Shown: positions 23,941 to 37,080 of the stretch, piece by piece
How positions within the stretch are numbered: position 1 is the first letter of the stretch
How the letters are laid out: each line of letters begins with the position of its first letter
Source: Polytrichum commune
Taxonomy: Eukaryota; Streptophyta; Polytrichopsida; Polytrichales; Polytrichaceae
Length of the DNA: 64,000 nt
Direction: 5' to 3'
Assembly: GCA_950295325.1 (NCBI GenBank)
Contig: OX485806.1
Location: 44,387,169-44,451,168, forward strand
Notes under the pieces: model-generated
Database searches by the model: none
What the model saw: the letters and a program-made list of their open reading frames with translations, nothing else
Told to the model about the DNA's origin: nothing
Position numbers and translations under genes: made by a program

Positions 23941-24220
23941 TGGAGTGGAAAGGTGCTGACTTGAGAGATCCATCCATTCTATGCTTACTTTGACGTGTTT
24001 TGAGTTCCAAAAGGCTTAGTTGTGGCTTTTTGATGGTTATGTAGTTATTTGGCTTAGTTTTGGAGTGGAAAGGTGCTGACTTGAGAGATCCATCCATTCA
24101 AAACTAACTTTGAGGTGTTTTGAGTTCCAAAAGGCTTAGTTGTGGCTTTTTGATGGTTATGTAGTTATTAAGCATAGTTTTGGAGTGGGAAGGTGCTGAC
24201 TTGAGAGATCCATCCATTCA

Positions 24221-24250
24221 AAACTAACTTTGAGTGTGTTTTGAGTTCCA
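24221..24250 (+). repeat. 1-nt insertion marker (GAGTGTGTTTT)
   Basis: The usual GAGGTGTTTT reads GAGTGTGTTTT here, one base longer, and shifts the array phase. The identical change occurs once more, near 28915, and nowhere else in the window. Confidence 0.85.
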
Positions 24251-24840
24251 AAAGGCTTAGTTTTGGCTTTTGGATGGTTATGTAGTTATTAAGCTTCCTT
24301 TTGGAGTGGGAAGGTGCTGACTTGAGAGATCCATCCATTCAAAACTAACTTTGAGGTGTTTTGAGTTCCAAAAGGCTTAGTTGTGGCTTTTTGATGGTTA
24401 TGTAGTTATTAAGCATAGTTTTGGAGTGGGAAGGTGCTGACTTGAGAGATCCATCCATTCAAAACTAACTTTGAGGTGTTCTGAGTTCCAAAAGGCTTAG
24501 TTGTGGCTTTTTGATGGTTATGTAGTTATTAAGCTTAGTTTTGGAGTGGAAAGGTGCTGACTTGAGAGATCCATCCATTCAAAACTAACTTTGAGGTGTT
24601 TTGAGTTCCAAAAGGCTTAGTTGTGGCTTTTTGATGGTTATGTAGTTATTAAGCATAGTTTTGGAGTGGGAAGGTGCTGACTTGAGAGATCCATCCATTC
24701 AAAACTAACTTTGAGGTGTTTTGAGTTCCAAAAGGCTTAGTTGTGGCTTTTTGATGGTTATGTAGTTATTAAGCTTAGTTTTGGAGTGGAAAGGTGCTGA
24801 CTTGAGAGATCCATCCATTCAAAACTAACTTTGAGGTGTT

Positions 24841-27800
24841 TTGAGTTCCAAAAGGCTTAGTTGTGGCTTTTTGATGGTTATGTAGTTATTAAGCTTAGTT
24901 TTGGAGTGGAAAGGTGCTGACTTGAGAGATACATCCATTCTATGCTTACTTTGAGGTGTTTTGAGTTCCAAAAGGCTTAGTTGTGGCTTTTTGATGGTTA
25001 TGTAGTTATTTGGGTTAGTTTTGGAGTGGAAAGGTGCTGACTTGAGAGATCCATCCATTCAAAACTAACTTTGAGGTGTTTTGAGTTCCAAAAGGCTTAG
25101 TTGTGGCTTTTTGATGGTTATGTAGTTATTTGGCTTAGTTTTGGAGTGGAAAGGTGCTGACTTGAGAGATCCATCCATTCAAAACTAACTTTGAGGTGTT
25201 TTGAGTTCCAAAAGGCTTAGTTGTGGCTTTTTGATGGTTATGTAGTTATTAAGCTTAGTTTTGGAGTGGAAAGGTGCTGACTTGAGAGATACATCCATTC
25301 TATGCTTACTTTGAGGTGTTTTGAGTTCCAAAAGGCTTAGTTGTGGCTTTTTGATGGTTATGTAGTTATTTGGCTTAGTTTTGGAGTGGAAAGGTGCTGA
25401 CTTGAGAGATCCATCCATTCAAAACTAACTTTGAGGTGTTTTGAGTTCCAAAAGGCTTAGTTGTGGCTTTTTGATGGTTATGTAGTTATTTAGCTTAGTT
25501 TTGGAGTGGAAAGGTGCTGACTTGAGAGATCCATCCATTCAAAACTAACTTTGAGGTGTTTTGAGTTCCAAAAGGCTTAGTTGTGGCTTTTTGATGGTTA
25601 TGTAGTCATTAAGCATAGTTTTGGAGTGGGAAGGTGCTGACTTGAGAGATCCATCCATTCAAAACTAACTTTGAGGTGTTTTGAGTTCCAAAAGGCTTAG
25701 TTGTGGCTTTTTGATGGTTATGTAGTTATTTGGCTTAGTTTTGGAGTGGAAAGGTGCTGACTTGAGAGATACATCCATTCTATGCTTACTTTGAGGTGTT
25801 TTGAGTTCCAAAAGGCTTAGTTGTGGCTTTTTGATGGTTATGTAGTTATTAAGCTTAGTTTTGGAGTGGAAAGGTGCTGACTTGAGAGATCCATCCATTC
25901 AAAACTAACTTTGAGGTGTTTTGAGTTCCAAAAGGCTTAGTTGTGGCTTTTTGATGGTTATGTAGTTATTAAGCATAGTTTTGGAGTGGGAAGGTGCTGA
26001 CTTGAGAGATCCATCCATTCAAAACTAACTTTGAGGTGTTTTGAGTTCCAAAAGGCTTAGTTGTGGCTTTTTGATGGTTATGTAGTTAATTAGCTTAGTT
26101 TTGGAGTGGAAAGGTGCTGACTTGAGAGATACATCCATTCTATGCTTACTTTGAGGTGTTTTGAGTTCCAAAAGGCTTAGTTGTGGCTTTTTGATGGTTA
26201 TGTAGTTATTTGGCTTAGTTTTGGAGTGGAAAGGTGCTGACTTGAGAGATCCATCCATTCAAAACTAACTTTGAGGTGTTTTGAGTTCCAAAAGGCTTAG
26301 TTTTGGCTTTTTGATGGTTATGTAGTTATTTGGCTTAGTTTTGGAGTGGAAAGGTGCTGACTTGAGAGATCCATCCATTCAAAACTAACTTTGAGGTGTT
26401 TTGAGTTCCAAAAGGCTTAGTTGTGGCTTTTTGATGGTTATGTAGTTATTAAGCTTAGTTTTGGAGTGGAAAGGTGCTGACTTGAGAGATACATCCATTC
26501 TATGCTTACTTTGAGGTGTTTTGAGTTCCAAAAGGCTTAGTTGTGGCTTTTTGATGGTTATGTAGTTATTTGGCTTAGTTTTGGAGTGGAAAGGTGCTGA
26601 CTTGAGAGATCCATCCATTCAAAACTAACTTTGAGGTGTTTTGAGTTCCAAAAGGCTTAGTTGTGGCTTTTTGATGGTTATGTAGTTATTAAGCTTAGTT
26701 TTGGTGTGGAAAGGTGCTGACTTGAGAGATACATCCATTCTATGCTTACTTTGAGGTGTTTTGAGTTCCAAAAGGCTTAGTTGTGGCTTTTTGATGGTTA
26801 TGTAGTTATTTGGGTTAGTTTTGGAGTGGAAAGGTGCTGACTTGAGAGATCCATCCATTCAAAACTAACTTTGAGGTGTTTTGAGTTCCAAAAGGCTTAG
26901 TTGTGGCTTTTTGATGGTTATGTAGTTATTTGGCTTAGTTTTGGAGTGGAAAGGTGCTGACTTGAGAGATCCATCCATTCAAAACTAACTTTGAGGTGTT
27001 TTGAGTTCCAAAAGGCTTAGTTGTGGCTTTTTGATGGTTATGTAGTTATTAAGCTTAGTTTTGGAGTGGAAAGGTGCTGACTTGAGAGATACATCCATTC
27101 TATGCTTACTTTGAGGTGTTTTGAGTTCCAAAAGGCTTAGTTGTGGCTTTTTGATGGTTATGTAGTTATTTGGGTTAGTTTTGGAGTGGAAAGGTGCTGA
27201 CTTGAGAGATCCATCCATTCAAAACTAACTTTGAGGTGTTTTGAGTTCCAAAAGGCTTAGTTGTGGCTTTTTGATGGTTATGTAGTTATTAAGCTTAGTT
27301 TTGGAGTGGAAAGGTGCTGACTTGAGAGATCCATCCATTCAAAACTAACTTTGAGGTGTTTTGAGTTCCAAAAGGCTTAGTTGTGGCTTTTTGATGGTTA
27401 TGTAGTCATTAAGCATAGTTTTGGAGTGGGAAGGTGCTGACTTGAGAGATCCATCCATTCAAAACTAACTTTGAGGTGTTTTGAGTTCCAAAAGGCTTAG
27501 TTGTGGCTTTTTGATGGTTATGTAGTTATTTGGCTTAGTTTTGGAGTGGAAAGGTGCTGACTTGAGAGATACATCCATTCTATGCTTACTTTGAGGTGTT
27601 TTGAGTTCCAAAAGGCTTAGTTGTGGCTTTTTGATGGTTATGTAGTTATTAAGCTTAGTTTTGGAGTGGAAAGGTGCTGACTTGAGAGATCCATCCATTC
27701 AAAACTAACTTTGAGGTGTTTTGAGTTCCAAAAGGCTTAGTTGTGGCTTTTTGATGGTTATGTAGTTATTAAGCATAGTTTTGGAGTGGGAAGGTGCTGA

Positions 27801-28440
27801 CTTGAGAGATCCATCCATTCAAAACTAACTTTGAGGTGTTTTGAGTTCCAAAAGGCTTAGTTGTGGCTTTTTGATGGTTATGTAGTTAATTAGCTTAGTT
27901 TTGGAGTGGAAAGGTGCTGACTTGAGAGATACATCCATTCTATGCTTACTTTGAGGTGTTTTGAGTTCCAAAAGGCTTAGTTGTGGCTTTTTGATGGTTA
28001 TGTAGTTATTTGGCTTAGTTTTGGAGTGGAAAGGTGCTGACTTGAGAGATCCATCCATTCAAAACTAACTTTGAGGTGTTTTGAGTTCCAAAAGGCTTAG
28101 TTTTGGCTTTTTGATGGTTATGTAGTTATTTGGCTTAGTTTTGGAGTGGAAAGGTGCTGACTTGAGAGATCCATCCATTCAAAACTAACTTTGAGGTGTT
28201 TTGAGTTCCAAAAGGCTTAGTTGTGGCTTTTTGATGGTTATGTAGTTATTAAGCTTAGTTTTGGAGTGGAAAGGTGCTGACTTGAGAGATCCATCCATTC
28301 AAAACTAACTTTGAGGTGTTTTGAGTTCCAAAAGGCTTAGTTTTGGCTTTTTGATGGTTATGTAGTTATTTGGCTTAGTTTTGGAGTGGAAAGGTGCTGA
28401 CTTGAGAGATCCATCCATTCAAAACTAACTTTGAGGTGTT
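24841..28440 (+). repeat. Nested 15-unit (1,800-bp) tandem duplication
   Basis: Within the first large block, 24841-26640 matches 26641-28440 at an 1,800-bp offset. It shares TTGGGTTAG (24961/26761), GTAGTCATT (25561/27361) and GTAGTTAATT (26041/27841) units. The second large block has the same nesting with a 1,680-bp offset (30241/31921). The 1.8-kb duplication therefore came before the ~4.68-kb one, and one unit was lost later. Confidence 0.75.
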
Positions 28441-28899
28441 TTGAGTTCCAAAAGGCTTAGTTGTGGCTTTTTGATGGTTATGTAGTTATTTGGCTTAGTT
28501 TTGGAGTGGAAAGGTGCTGACTTGAGAGATCCATCCATTCAAAACTAACTTTGAGGTGTTTTGAGTTCCAAAAGGCTTAGTTTTGGCTTTTTGATGGTTA
28601 TGTAGTTATTAAGCATAGTTTTGGAGTGGGAAGGTGCTGACTTGAGAGATCCATCCATTCAAAACTAACTTTGAGGTGTTTTGAGTTCCAAAAGGCTTAG
28701 TTGTGGCTTTTTGATGGTTATGTAGTTATTAAGCTTAGTTTTGGAGTGGAAAGGTGCTGACTTGAGAGATCCATCCATTCAAAACTAACTTTGAGGTGTT
28801 TTGAGTTCCAAAAGGCTTAGTTGTGGCTTTTTGATGGTTATGTAGTTATTAAGCATAGTTTTGGAGTGGGAAGGTGCTGACTTGAGAGATCCATCCATT

Positions 28900-28930
28900 C
28901 AAAACTAACTTTGAGTGTGTTTTGAGTTCC
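28900..28930 (+). repeat. 1-nt insertion marker, second copy
   Basis: This is the same GAGTGTGTTTT change as at about 24234, 4,681 bp away (39 units plus the inserted base). The following unit again has GGATGG and AAGCTTCC. It also carries GGCTTAATTTTGG, a private change absent from the first copy. Confidence 0.85.
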
Positions 28931-31900
28931 AAAAGGCTTAATTTTGGCTTTTGGATGGTTATGTAGTTATTAAGCTTCCTTTTGGAGTGGGAAGGTGCTG
29001 ACTTGAGAGATCCATCCATTCAAAACTAACTTTGAGGTGTTTTGAGTTCCAAAAGGCTTAGTTGTGGCTTTTTGATGGTTATGTAGTTATTAAGCATAGT
29101 TTTGGAGTGGGAAGGTGCTGACTTGAGAGATCCATCCATTCAAAACTAACTTTGAGGTGTTCTGAGTTCCAAAAGGCTTAGTTGTGGCTTTTTGATGGTT
29201 ATGTAGTTATTAAGCTTAGTTTTGGAGTGGAAAGGTGCTGACTTGAGAGATCCATCCATTCAAAACTAACTTTGAGGTGTTCTGAGTTCCAAAAGGCTTA
29301 GTTGTGGCTTTTTGATGGTTATGTAGTTATTAAGCATAGTTTTGGAGTGGGAAGGTGCTGACTTGAGAGATCCATCCATTCAAAACTAACTTTGAGGTGT
29401 TTTGAGTTCCAAAAGGCTTAGTTGTGGCTTTTTGATGGTTATGTAGTTATTAAGCTTAGTTTTGGAGTGGAAAGGTGCTGACTTGAGAGATCCATCCATT
29501 CAAAACTAACTTTGAGGTGTTTTGAGTTCCAAAAGGCTTAGTTGTGGCTTTTTGATGGTTATGTAGTTATTAAGCTTAGTTTTGGAGTGGAAAGGTGCTG
29601 ACTTGAGAGATACATCCATTCTATGCTTACTTTGAGGTGTTTTGAGTTCCAAAAGGCTTAGTTGTGGCTTTTTGATGGTTATGTAGTTATTTGGGTTAGT
29701 TTTGGAGTGGAAAGGTGCTGACTTGAGAGATCCATCCATTCAAAACTAACTTTGAGGTGTTTTGAGTTCCAAAAGGCTTAGTTGTGGCTTTTTGATGGTT
29801 ATGTAGTTATTTGGCTTAGTTTTGGAGTGGAAAGGTGCTGACTTGAGAGATCCATCCATTCAAAACTAACTTTGAGGTGTTTTGAGTTCCAAAAGGCTTA
29901 GTTGTGGCTTTTTGATGGTTATGTAGTTATTAAGCTTAGTTTTGGAGTGGAAAGGTGCTGACTTGAGAGATACATCCATTCTATGCTTACTTTGAGGTGT
30001 TTTGAGTTCCAAAAGGCTTAGTTGTGGCTTTTTGATGGTTATGTAGTTATTTGGCTTAGTTTTGGAGTGGAAAGGTGCTGACTTGAGAGATCCATCCATT
30101 CAAAACTAACTTTGAGGTGTTTTGAGTTCCAAAAGGCTTAGTTGTGGCTTTTTGATGGTTATGTAGTTATTAAGCTTAGTTTTGGAGTGGAAAGGTGCTG
30201 ACTTGAGAGATCCATCCATTCAAAACTAACTTTGAGGTGTTTTGAGTTCCAAAAGGCTTAGTTGTGGCTTTTTGATGGTTATGTAGTCATTAAGCATAGT
30301 TTTGGAGTGGGAAGGTGCTGACTTGAGAGATCCATCCATTCAAAACTAACTTTGAGGTGTTTTGAGTTCCAAAAGGCTTAGTTGTGGCTTTTTGATGGTT
30401 ATGTAGTTATTTGGCTTAGTTTTGGAGTGGAAAGGTGCTGACTTGAGAGATACATCCATTCTATGCTTACTTTGAGGTGTTTTGAGTTCCAAAAGGCTTA
30501 GTTGTGGCTTTTTGATGGTTATGTAGTTATTAAGCTTAGTTTTGGAGTGGAAAGGTGCTGACTTGAGAGATCCATCCATTCAAAACTAACTTTGAGGTGT
30601 TTTGAGTTCCAAAAGGCTTAGTTGTGGCTTTTTGATGGTTATGTAGTTATTAAGCATAGTTTTGGAGTGGGAAGGTGCTGACTTGAGAGATCCATCCATT
30701 CAAAACTAACTTTGAGGTGTTTTGAGTTCCAAAAGGCTTAGTTGTGGCTTTTTGATGGTTATGTAGTTAATTAGCTTAGTTTTGGAGTGGAAAGGTGCTG
30801 ACTTGAGAGATACATCCATTCTATGCTTACTTTGAGGTGTTTTGAGTTCCAAAAGGCTTAGTTGTGGCTTTTTGATGGTTATGTAGTTATTTGGCTTAGT
30901 TTTGGAGTGGAAAGGTGCTGACTTGAGAGATCCATCCATTCAAAACTAACTTTGAGGTGTTTTGAGTTCCAAAAGGCTTAGTTTTGGCTTTTTGATGGTT
31001 ATGTAGTTATTTGGCTTAGTTTTGGAGTGGAAAGGTGCTGACTTGAGAGATCCATCCATTCAAAACTAACTTTGAGGTGTTTTGAGTTCCAAAAGGCTTA
31101 GTTGTGGCTTTTTGATGGTTATGTAGTTATTAAGCTTAGTTTTGGAGTGGAAAGGTGCTGACTTGAGAGATACATCCATTCTATGCTTACTTTGAGGTGT
31201 TTTGAGTTCCAAAAGGCTTAGTTGTGGCTTTTTGATGGTTATGTAGTTATTAAGCTTAGTTTTGGTGTGGAAAGGTGCTGACTTGAGAGATACATCCATT
31301 CTATGCTTACTTTGAGGTGTTTTGAGTTCCAAAAGGCTTAGTTGTGGCTTTTTGATGGTTATGTAGTTATTTGGGTTAGTTTTGGAGTGGAAAGGTGCTG
31401 ACTTGAGAGATCCATCCATTCAAAACTAACTTTGAGGTGTTTTGAGTTCCAAAAGGCTTAGTTGTGGCTTTTTGATGGTTATGTAGTTATTTGGCTTAGT
31501 TTTGGAGTGGAAAGGTGCTGACTTGAGAGATCCATCCATTCAAAACTAACTTTGAGGTGTTTTGAGTTCCAAAAGGCTTAGTTGTGGCTTTTTGATGGTT
31601 ATGTAGTTATTAAGCTTAGTTTTGGAGTGGAAAGGTGCTGACTTGAGAGATACATCCATTCTATTCTTACTTTGAGGTGTTTTGAGTTCCAAAAGGCTTA
31701 GTTGTGGCTTTTTGATGGTTATGTAGTTATTTGGGTTAGTTTTGGAGTGGAAAGGTGCTGACTTGAGAGATCCATCCATTCAAAACTAACTTTGAGGTGT
31801 TTTGAGTTCCAAAAGGCTTAGTTGTGGCTTTTTGATGGTTATGTAGTTATTAAGCTTAGTTTTGGAGTGGAAAGGTGCTGACTTGAGAGATCCATCCATT

Positions 31901-33840
31901 CAAAACTAACTTTGAGGTGTTTTGAGTTCCAAAAGGCTTAGTTGTGGCTTTTTGATGGTTATGTAGTCATTAAGCATAGTTTTGGAGTGGGAAGGTGCTG
32001 ACTTGAGAGATCCATCCATTCAAAACTAACTTTGAGGTGTTTTGAGTTCCAAAAGGCTTAGTTGTGGCTTTTTGATGGTTATGTAGTTATTTGGCTTAGT
32101 TTTGGAGTGGAAAGGTGCTGACTTGAGAGATACATCCATTCTATGCTTACTTTGAGGTGTTTTGAGTTCCAAAAGGCTTAGTTGTGGCTTTTTGATGGTT
32201 ATGTAGTTATTAAGCTTAGTTTTGGAGTGGAAAGGTGCTGACTTGAGAGATCCATCCATTCAAAACTAACTTTGAGGTGTTTTGAGTTCCAAAAGGCTTA
32301 GTTGTGGCTTTTTGATGGTTATGTAGTTATTAAGCATAGTTTTGGAGTGGGAAGGTGCTGACTTGAGAGATCCATCCATTCAAAACTAACTTTGAGGTGT
32401 TTTGAGTTCCAAAAGGCTTAGTTGTGGCTTTTTGATGGTTATGTAGTTAATTAGCTTAGTTTTGGAGTGGAAAGGTGCTGACTTGAGAGATACATCCATT
32501 CTATGCTTACTTTGAGGTGTTTTGAGTTCCAAAAGGCTTAGTTGTGGCTTTTTGATGGTTATGTAGTTATTTGGCTTAGTTTTGGAGTGGAAAGGTGCTG
32601 ACTTGAGAGATCCATCCATTCAAAACTAACTTTGAGGTGTTTTGAGTTCCAAAAGGCTTAGTTTTGGCTTTTTGATGGTTATGTAGTTATTTGGCTTAGT
32701 TTTGGAGTGGAAAGGTGCTGACTTGAGAGATCCATCCATTCAAAACTAACTTTGAGGTGTTTTGAGTTCCAAAAGGCTTAGTTGTGGCTTTTTGATGGTT
32801 ATGTAGTTATTAAGCTTAGTTTTGGAGTGGGAAGGTGCTGACTTGAGAGATCCATCCATTCAAAACTAACTTTGAGGTGTTTTGAGTTCCAAAAGGCTTA
32901 GTTTTGGCTTTTTGATGGTTATGTAGTTATTTGGCTTAGTTTTGGAGTGGAAAGGTGCTGACTTGAGAGATCCATCCATTCAAAACTAACTTTGAGGTGT
33001 TTTGAGTTCCAAAAGGCTTAGTTGTGGCTTTTTGATGGTTATGTAGTTATTTGGCTTAGTTTTGGAGTGGAAAGGTGCTGACTTGAGAGATCCATCCATT
33101 CAAAACTAACTTTGAGGTGTTTTGAGTTCCAAAAGGCTTAGTTTTGGCTTTTTGATGGTTATGTAGTTATTAAGCATAGTTTTGGAGTGGGAAGGTGCTG
33201 ACTTGAGAGATCCATCCATTCAAAACTAACTTTGAGGTGTTTTGAGTTCCAAAAGGCTTAGTTGTGGCTTTTTGATGGTTATGTAGTTATTAAGCTTAGT
33301 TTTGGAGTGGAAAGGTGCTGACTTGAGAGATCCATCCATTCAAAACTAACTTTGAGGTGTTTTGAGTTCCAAAAGGCTTAGTTGTGGCTTTTTGATGGTT
33401 ATGCAGTTATTAAGCATAGTTTTGGAGTGGGAAGGTGCTGACTTGAGAGATCCATCCATTCAAAACTAACTTTGAGGTGTTTTGAGTTCCAAAAGGCTTA
33501 GTTGTGGCTTTTTGATGGTTATGTAGTTATTAAGCTTAGTTTTGGAGTGGAAAGGTGCTGACTTGAGAGATACATCCATTCTATGCTTACTTTGAGGTGT
33601 TTTGAGTTCCAGAAGGCTTAGTTGTGGCTTTTTGATGGTTATGTAGTTATTTGGCTTAGTTTTGGAGTGGAAAGGTGCTGACTTGAGAGATCCATCCATT
33701 CAAAACTAACTTTGAGGTGTTTTGAGTTCCAAAAGGCTTAGTTTTGGCTTTTTGATGGTTATGTAGTTATTTGGCTTAGTTTTGGAGTGGAAAGGTGCTG
33801 ACTTGAGAGATCCATCCATTCAAAACTAACTTTGAGGTGT

Positions 33841-35040
33841 TTTGAGTTCCAAAAGGCTTAGTTGTGGCTTTTTGATGGTTATGTAGTTATTTGGCTTAGT
33901 TTTGGAGTGGAAAGGTGCTGACTTGAGAGATCCATCCATTCTATGCTTACTTTGAGGTGTTTTGAGTTCCAAAAGGCTTAGTTGTGGCTTTTTGATGGTT
34001 ATGTAGTTATTTGGCTTAGTTTTGGAGTGGGAAGGTGCTGACTTGAGAGATCCATCCATTCAAAACTAACTTTGAGGTGTTTTGAGTTCCAAAAGGCTTA
34101 GTTTTGGCTTTTTGATGGTTATGTAGTTATTTGGCTTAGTTTTGGAGTGGAAAGGTGCTGACTTGAGAGATCCATCCATTCAAAACTAACTTTGAGGTGT
34201 TTTGAGTTCCAAAAGGCTTAGTTGTGGCTTTTTGATGGTTATGTAGTTATTTGGCTTAGTTTTGGAGTGGAAAGGTGCTGACTTGAGAGATCCATCCATT
34301 CAATGCTTACTTTGAGTTGTTTTGAGTTCCAAAAGGCTTAGTTGTGGCTTTTTGATGGTTATGTAGTTATTAAGCTTAGTTTTGGAGTGGAAAGGTGCTG
34401 ACTTGAGAGATCCATCCATTCAAAACTAACTTTGAGGTGTTTTGAGTTCCAAAAGGCTTAGTTGTGGCTTTTTGATGGTTATGTAGTTATTTGGCTTAGT
34501 TTTGGAGTGGAAAGGTGCTGACTTGAGAGATCCATCCATTCTATGCTTACTTTGAGGTGTTTTGAGTTCCAAAAGGCTTAGTTGTGGCTTTTTGATGGTT
34601 ATGTAGTTATTTGGCTTAGTTTTGGAGTGGGAAGGTGCTGACTTGAGAGATCCATCCATTCAAAACTAACTTTGAGGTGTTTTGAGTTCCAAAAGGCTTA
34701 GTTTTGGCTTTTTGATGGTTATGTAGTTATTTGGCTTAGTTTTGGAGTGGAAAGGTGCTGACTTGAGAGATCCATCCATTCAAAACTAACTTTGAGGTGT
34801 TTTGAGTTCCAAAAGGCTTAGTTGTGGCTTTTTGATGGTTATGTAGTTATTTGGCTTAGTTTTGGAGTGGAAAGGTGCTGACTTGAGAGATCCATCCATT
34901 CAATGCTTACTTTGAGTTGTTTTGAGTTCCAAAAGGCTTAGTTGTGGCTTTTTGATGGTTATGTAGTTATTAAGCTTAGTTTTGGAGTGGAAAGGTGCTG
35001 ACTTGAGAGATCCATCCATTCAAAACTAACTTTGAGGTGT
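33841..35040 (+). repeat. 5-unit (600-bp) tandem duplication
   Basis: Units 33841-34440 match 34441-35040 in order. Both copies include the uncommon CAATGCTTAC block followed by GAGTTG (near 34301-34318 and 34901-34918). CAATGCTTAC looks like a recombinant between the two common states of the 98-107 block. Confidence 0.75.
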
Positions 35041-37080
35041 TTTGAGTTCCAAAAGGCTTAGTTGTGGCTTTTTGATGGTTATGTAGTTATTTGGCTTAGT
35101 TTTGGAGTGGAAAGGTGCTGACTTGAGAGATCCATCCATTCAAAACTAACTTTGAGGTGTTTTGAGTTCCAAAAGGCTTAGTTTTGGCTTTTTGATGGTT
35201 ATGTAGTTATTTGGCTTAGTTTTGGAGTGGAAAGGTGCTGACTTGAGAGATCCATCCATTCTATGCTTACTTTGAGGTGTTTTGAGTTCCAAAAGGCTTA
35301 GTTTTGGCTTTTTGATGGTTATGTAGTTATTTGGCTTAGTTTTGGAGTGGAAAGGTGCTGACTTGAGAGATCCATCCATTCAATGCTTACTTTGAGGTGT
35401 TTTGAGTTCCAAAAGGCTTAGTTGTGGCTTTTTGATGGTTATGTAGTTATTAAGCTTAGTTTTGGAGTGGAAAGGTGCTGACTTGAGAGATCCATCCATT
35501 CAAAACTAACTTTGAGGTGTTTTGAGTTCCAAAAGGCTTAGTTGTGGCTTTTTGATGGTTATGTAGTTATTTGGCTTAGTTTTGGAGTGGAAAGGTGCTG
35601 ACTTGAGAGATCCATCCATTCAAAACTAACTTTGAGGTGTTTTGAGTTCCAAAAGGCTTAGTTGTGGCTTTTTGATGGTTATGTAGTTATTTGGCTTAGT
35701 TTTGGAGTGGAAAGGTGCAGACTTGAGAGATCCATCCATTCAAAACTAACTTTGAGGTGTTTTGAGTTCCAAAAGGCTTAGTTGTGGCTTTTTGATGGTT
35801 ATGTAGTTATTTGGCTTAGTTTTGGAGTGGAAAGGTGCTGACTTGAGAGATCCATCCATTCAAAACTAACTTTGAGGTGTTTTGAGTTCCAAAAGGCTTA
35901 GTTGTGGCTTTTTGATGGTTATGTAGTTATTTGGCTTAGTTTTGGAGTGGAAAGGTGCTGACTTGAGAGATCCATCCATTCAAAACTAACTTTGAGGTGT
36001 TTTGAGTTCCAGAAGGCTTAGTTGTGGCTTTTTGATGGTTATGTAGTTATTAAGCTTAGTTTTGGAGTGGAAAGGTGCTGACTTGAGAGATACATCCATT
36101 CTATGCTTACTTTGAGGTGTTTTGAGTTCCAAAAGGCTTAGTTGTGGCTTTTTGATGGTTATGTAGTTATTAAGCTTAGTTTTGGAGTGGAAAGGTGCTG
36201 ACTTGAGAGATCCATCCATTCAAAACTAACTTTGAGGTGTTTTGAGTTCCAAAAGGCTTAGTTGTGGCTTTTTGATGGTTATGTAGTTATTTGGCTTAGT
36301 TTTGGAGTGGAAAGGTGCTGACTTGAGAGATCCATCCATTCTATGCTTACTTTGAGGTGTTTTGAGTTCCAAAAGGCTTAGTTGTGGCTTTTTGATGGTT
36401 ATGTAGTTATTAAGCTTAGTTTTGGAGTGGAAAGGTGCTGACTTGAGAGATACATCCATTCTATGCTTACTTTGAGGTGTTTTGAGTTCCAAAAGGCTTA
36501 GTTGTGGCTTTTTGATGGTTATGTAGTTATTTGGCTTAGTTTTGGAGTGGAAAGGTGCTGACTTGAGAGATCCATCCATTCAAAACTAACTTTGAGGTGT
36601 TTTGAGTTCCAAAAGGCTTAGTTTTGGCTTTTTGATGGTTATGTAGTTATTTGGCTTAGTTTTGGAGTGGAAAGGTGCTGACTTGAGAGATACATCCATT
36701 CTATGCTTACTTTGAGGTGTTTTGAGTTCCAAAAGGCTTAGTTGTGGCTTTTTGATGGTTATGTAGTTATTTGGCTTAGTTTTGGAGTGGAAAGGTGCTG
36801 ACTTGAGAGATCCATCCATTCAAAACTAACTTTGAGGTGTTTTGAGTTCCAAAAGGCTTAGTTGTGGCTTTTTGATGGTTATGTAGTTATTTGGCTTAGT
36901 TTTGGAGTGGGAAGGTGCTGACTTGAGAGATCCATCCATTCAAAACTAACTTTGAGTTGTTTTGAGTTCCAAAAGGCTTAGTTGTGGCTTTTTGATGGTT
37001 ATGTAGTTATTTGGCTTAGTTTTGGAGTGGAAAGGTGCTGACTTGAGAGATCCATCCATTCAAAACTAACTTTGAGGTGT

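Larger units (their letters stand above)
24121..33360 (+). repeat. Adjacent ~4.68-kb and ~4.56-kb tandem blocks
   Basis: Block 1 (24121-28800, 39 units) is followed directly by block 2 (28801-33360, 38 units) with nearly the same unit order. Both start with the same rare 1-nt insertion, TTTGAGTGTGTTTTGAG (near 24234 and 28915). Next comes a GGATGG/AAGCTTCC unit. Other shared markers are GTAGTCATTAAGCAT (25601/30281 and 27401/31961) and GTAGTTAATTAGC (26081/30761 and 27881/32441). The offset changes from 4,681 to 4,561 bp partway, meaning one unit was lost or gained. This is a recent large tandem duplication. Confidence 0.85.
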
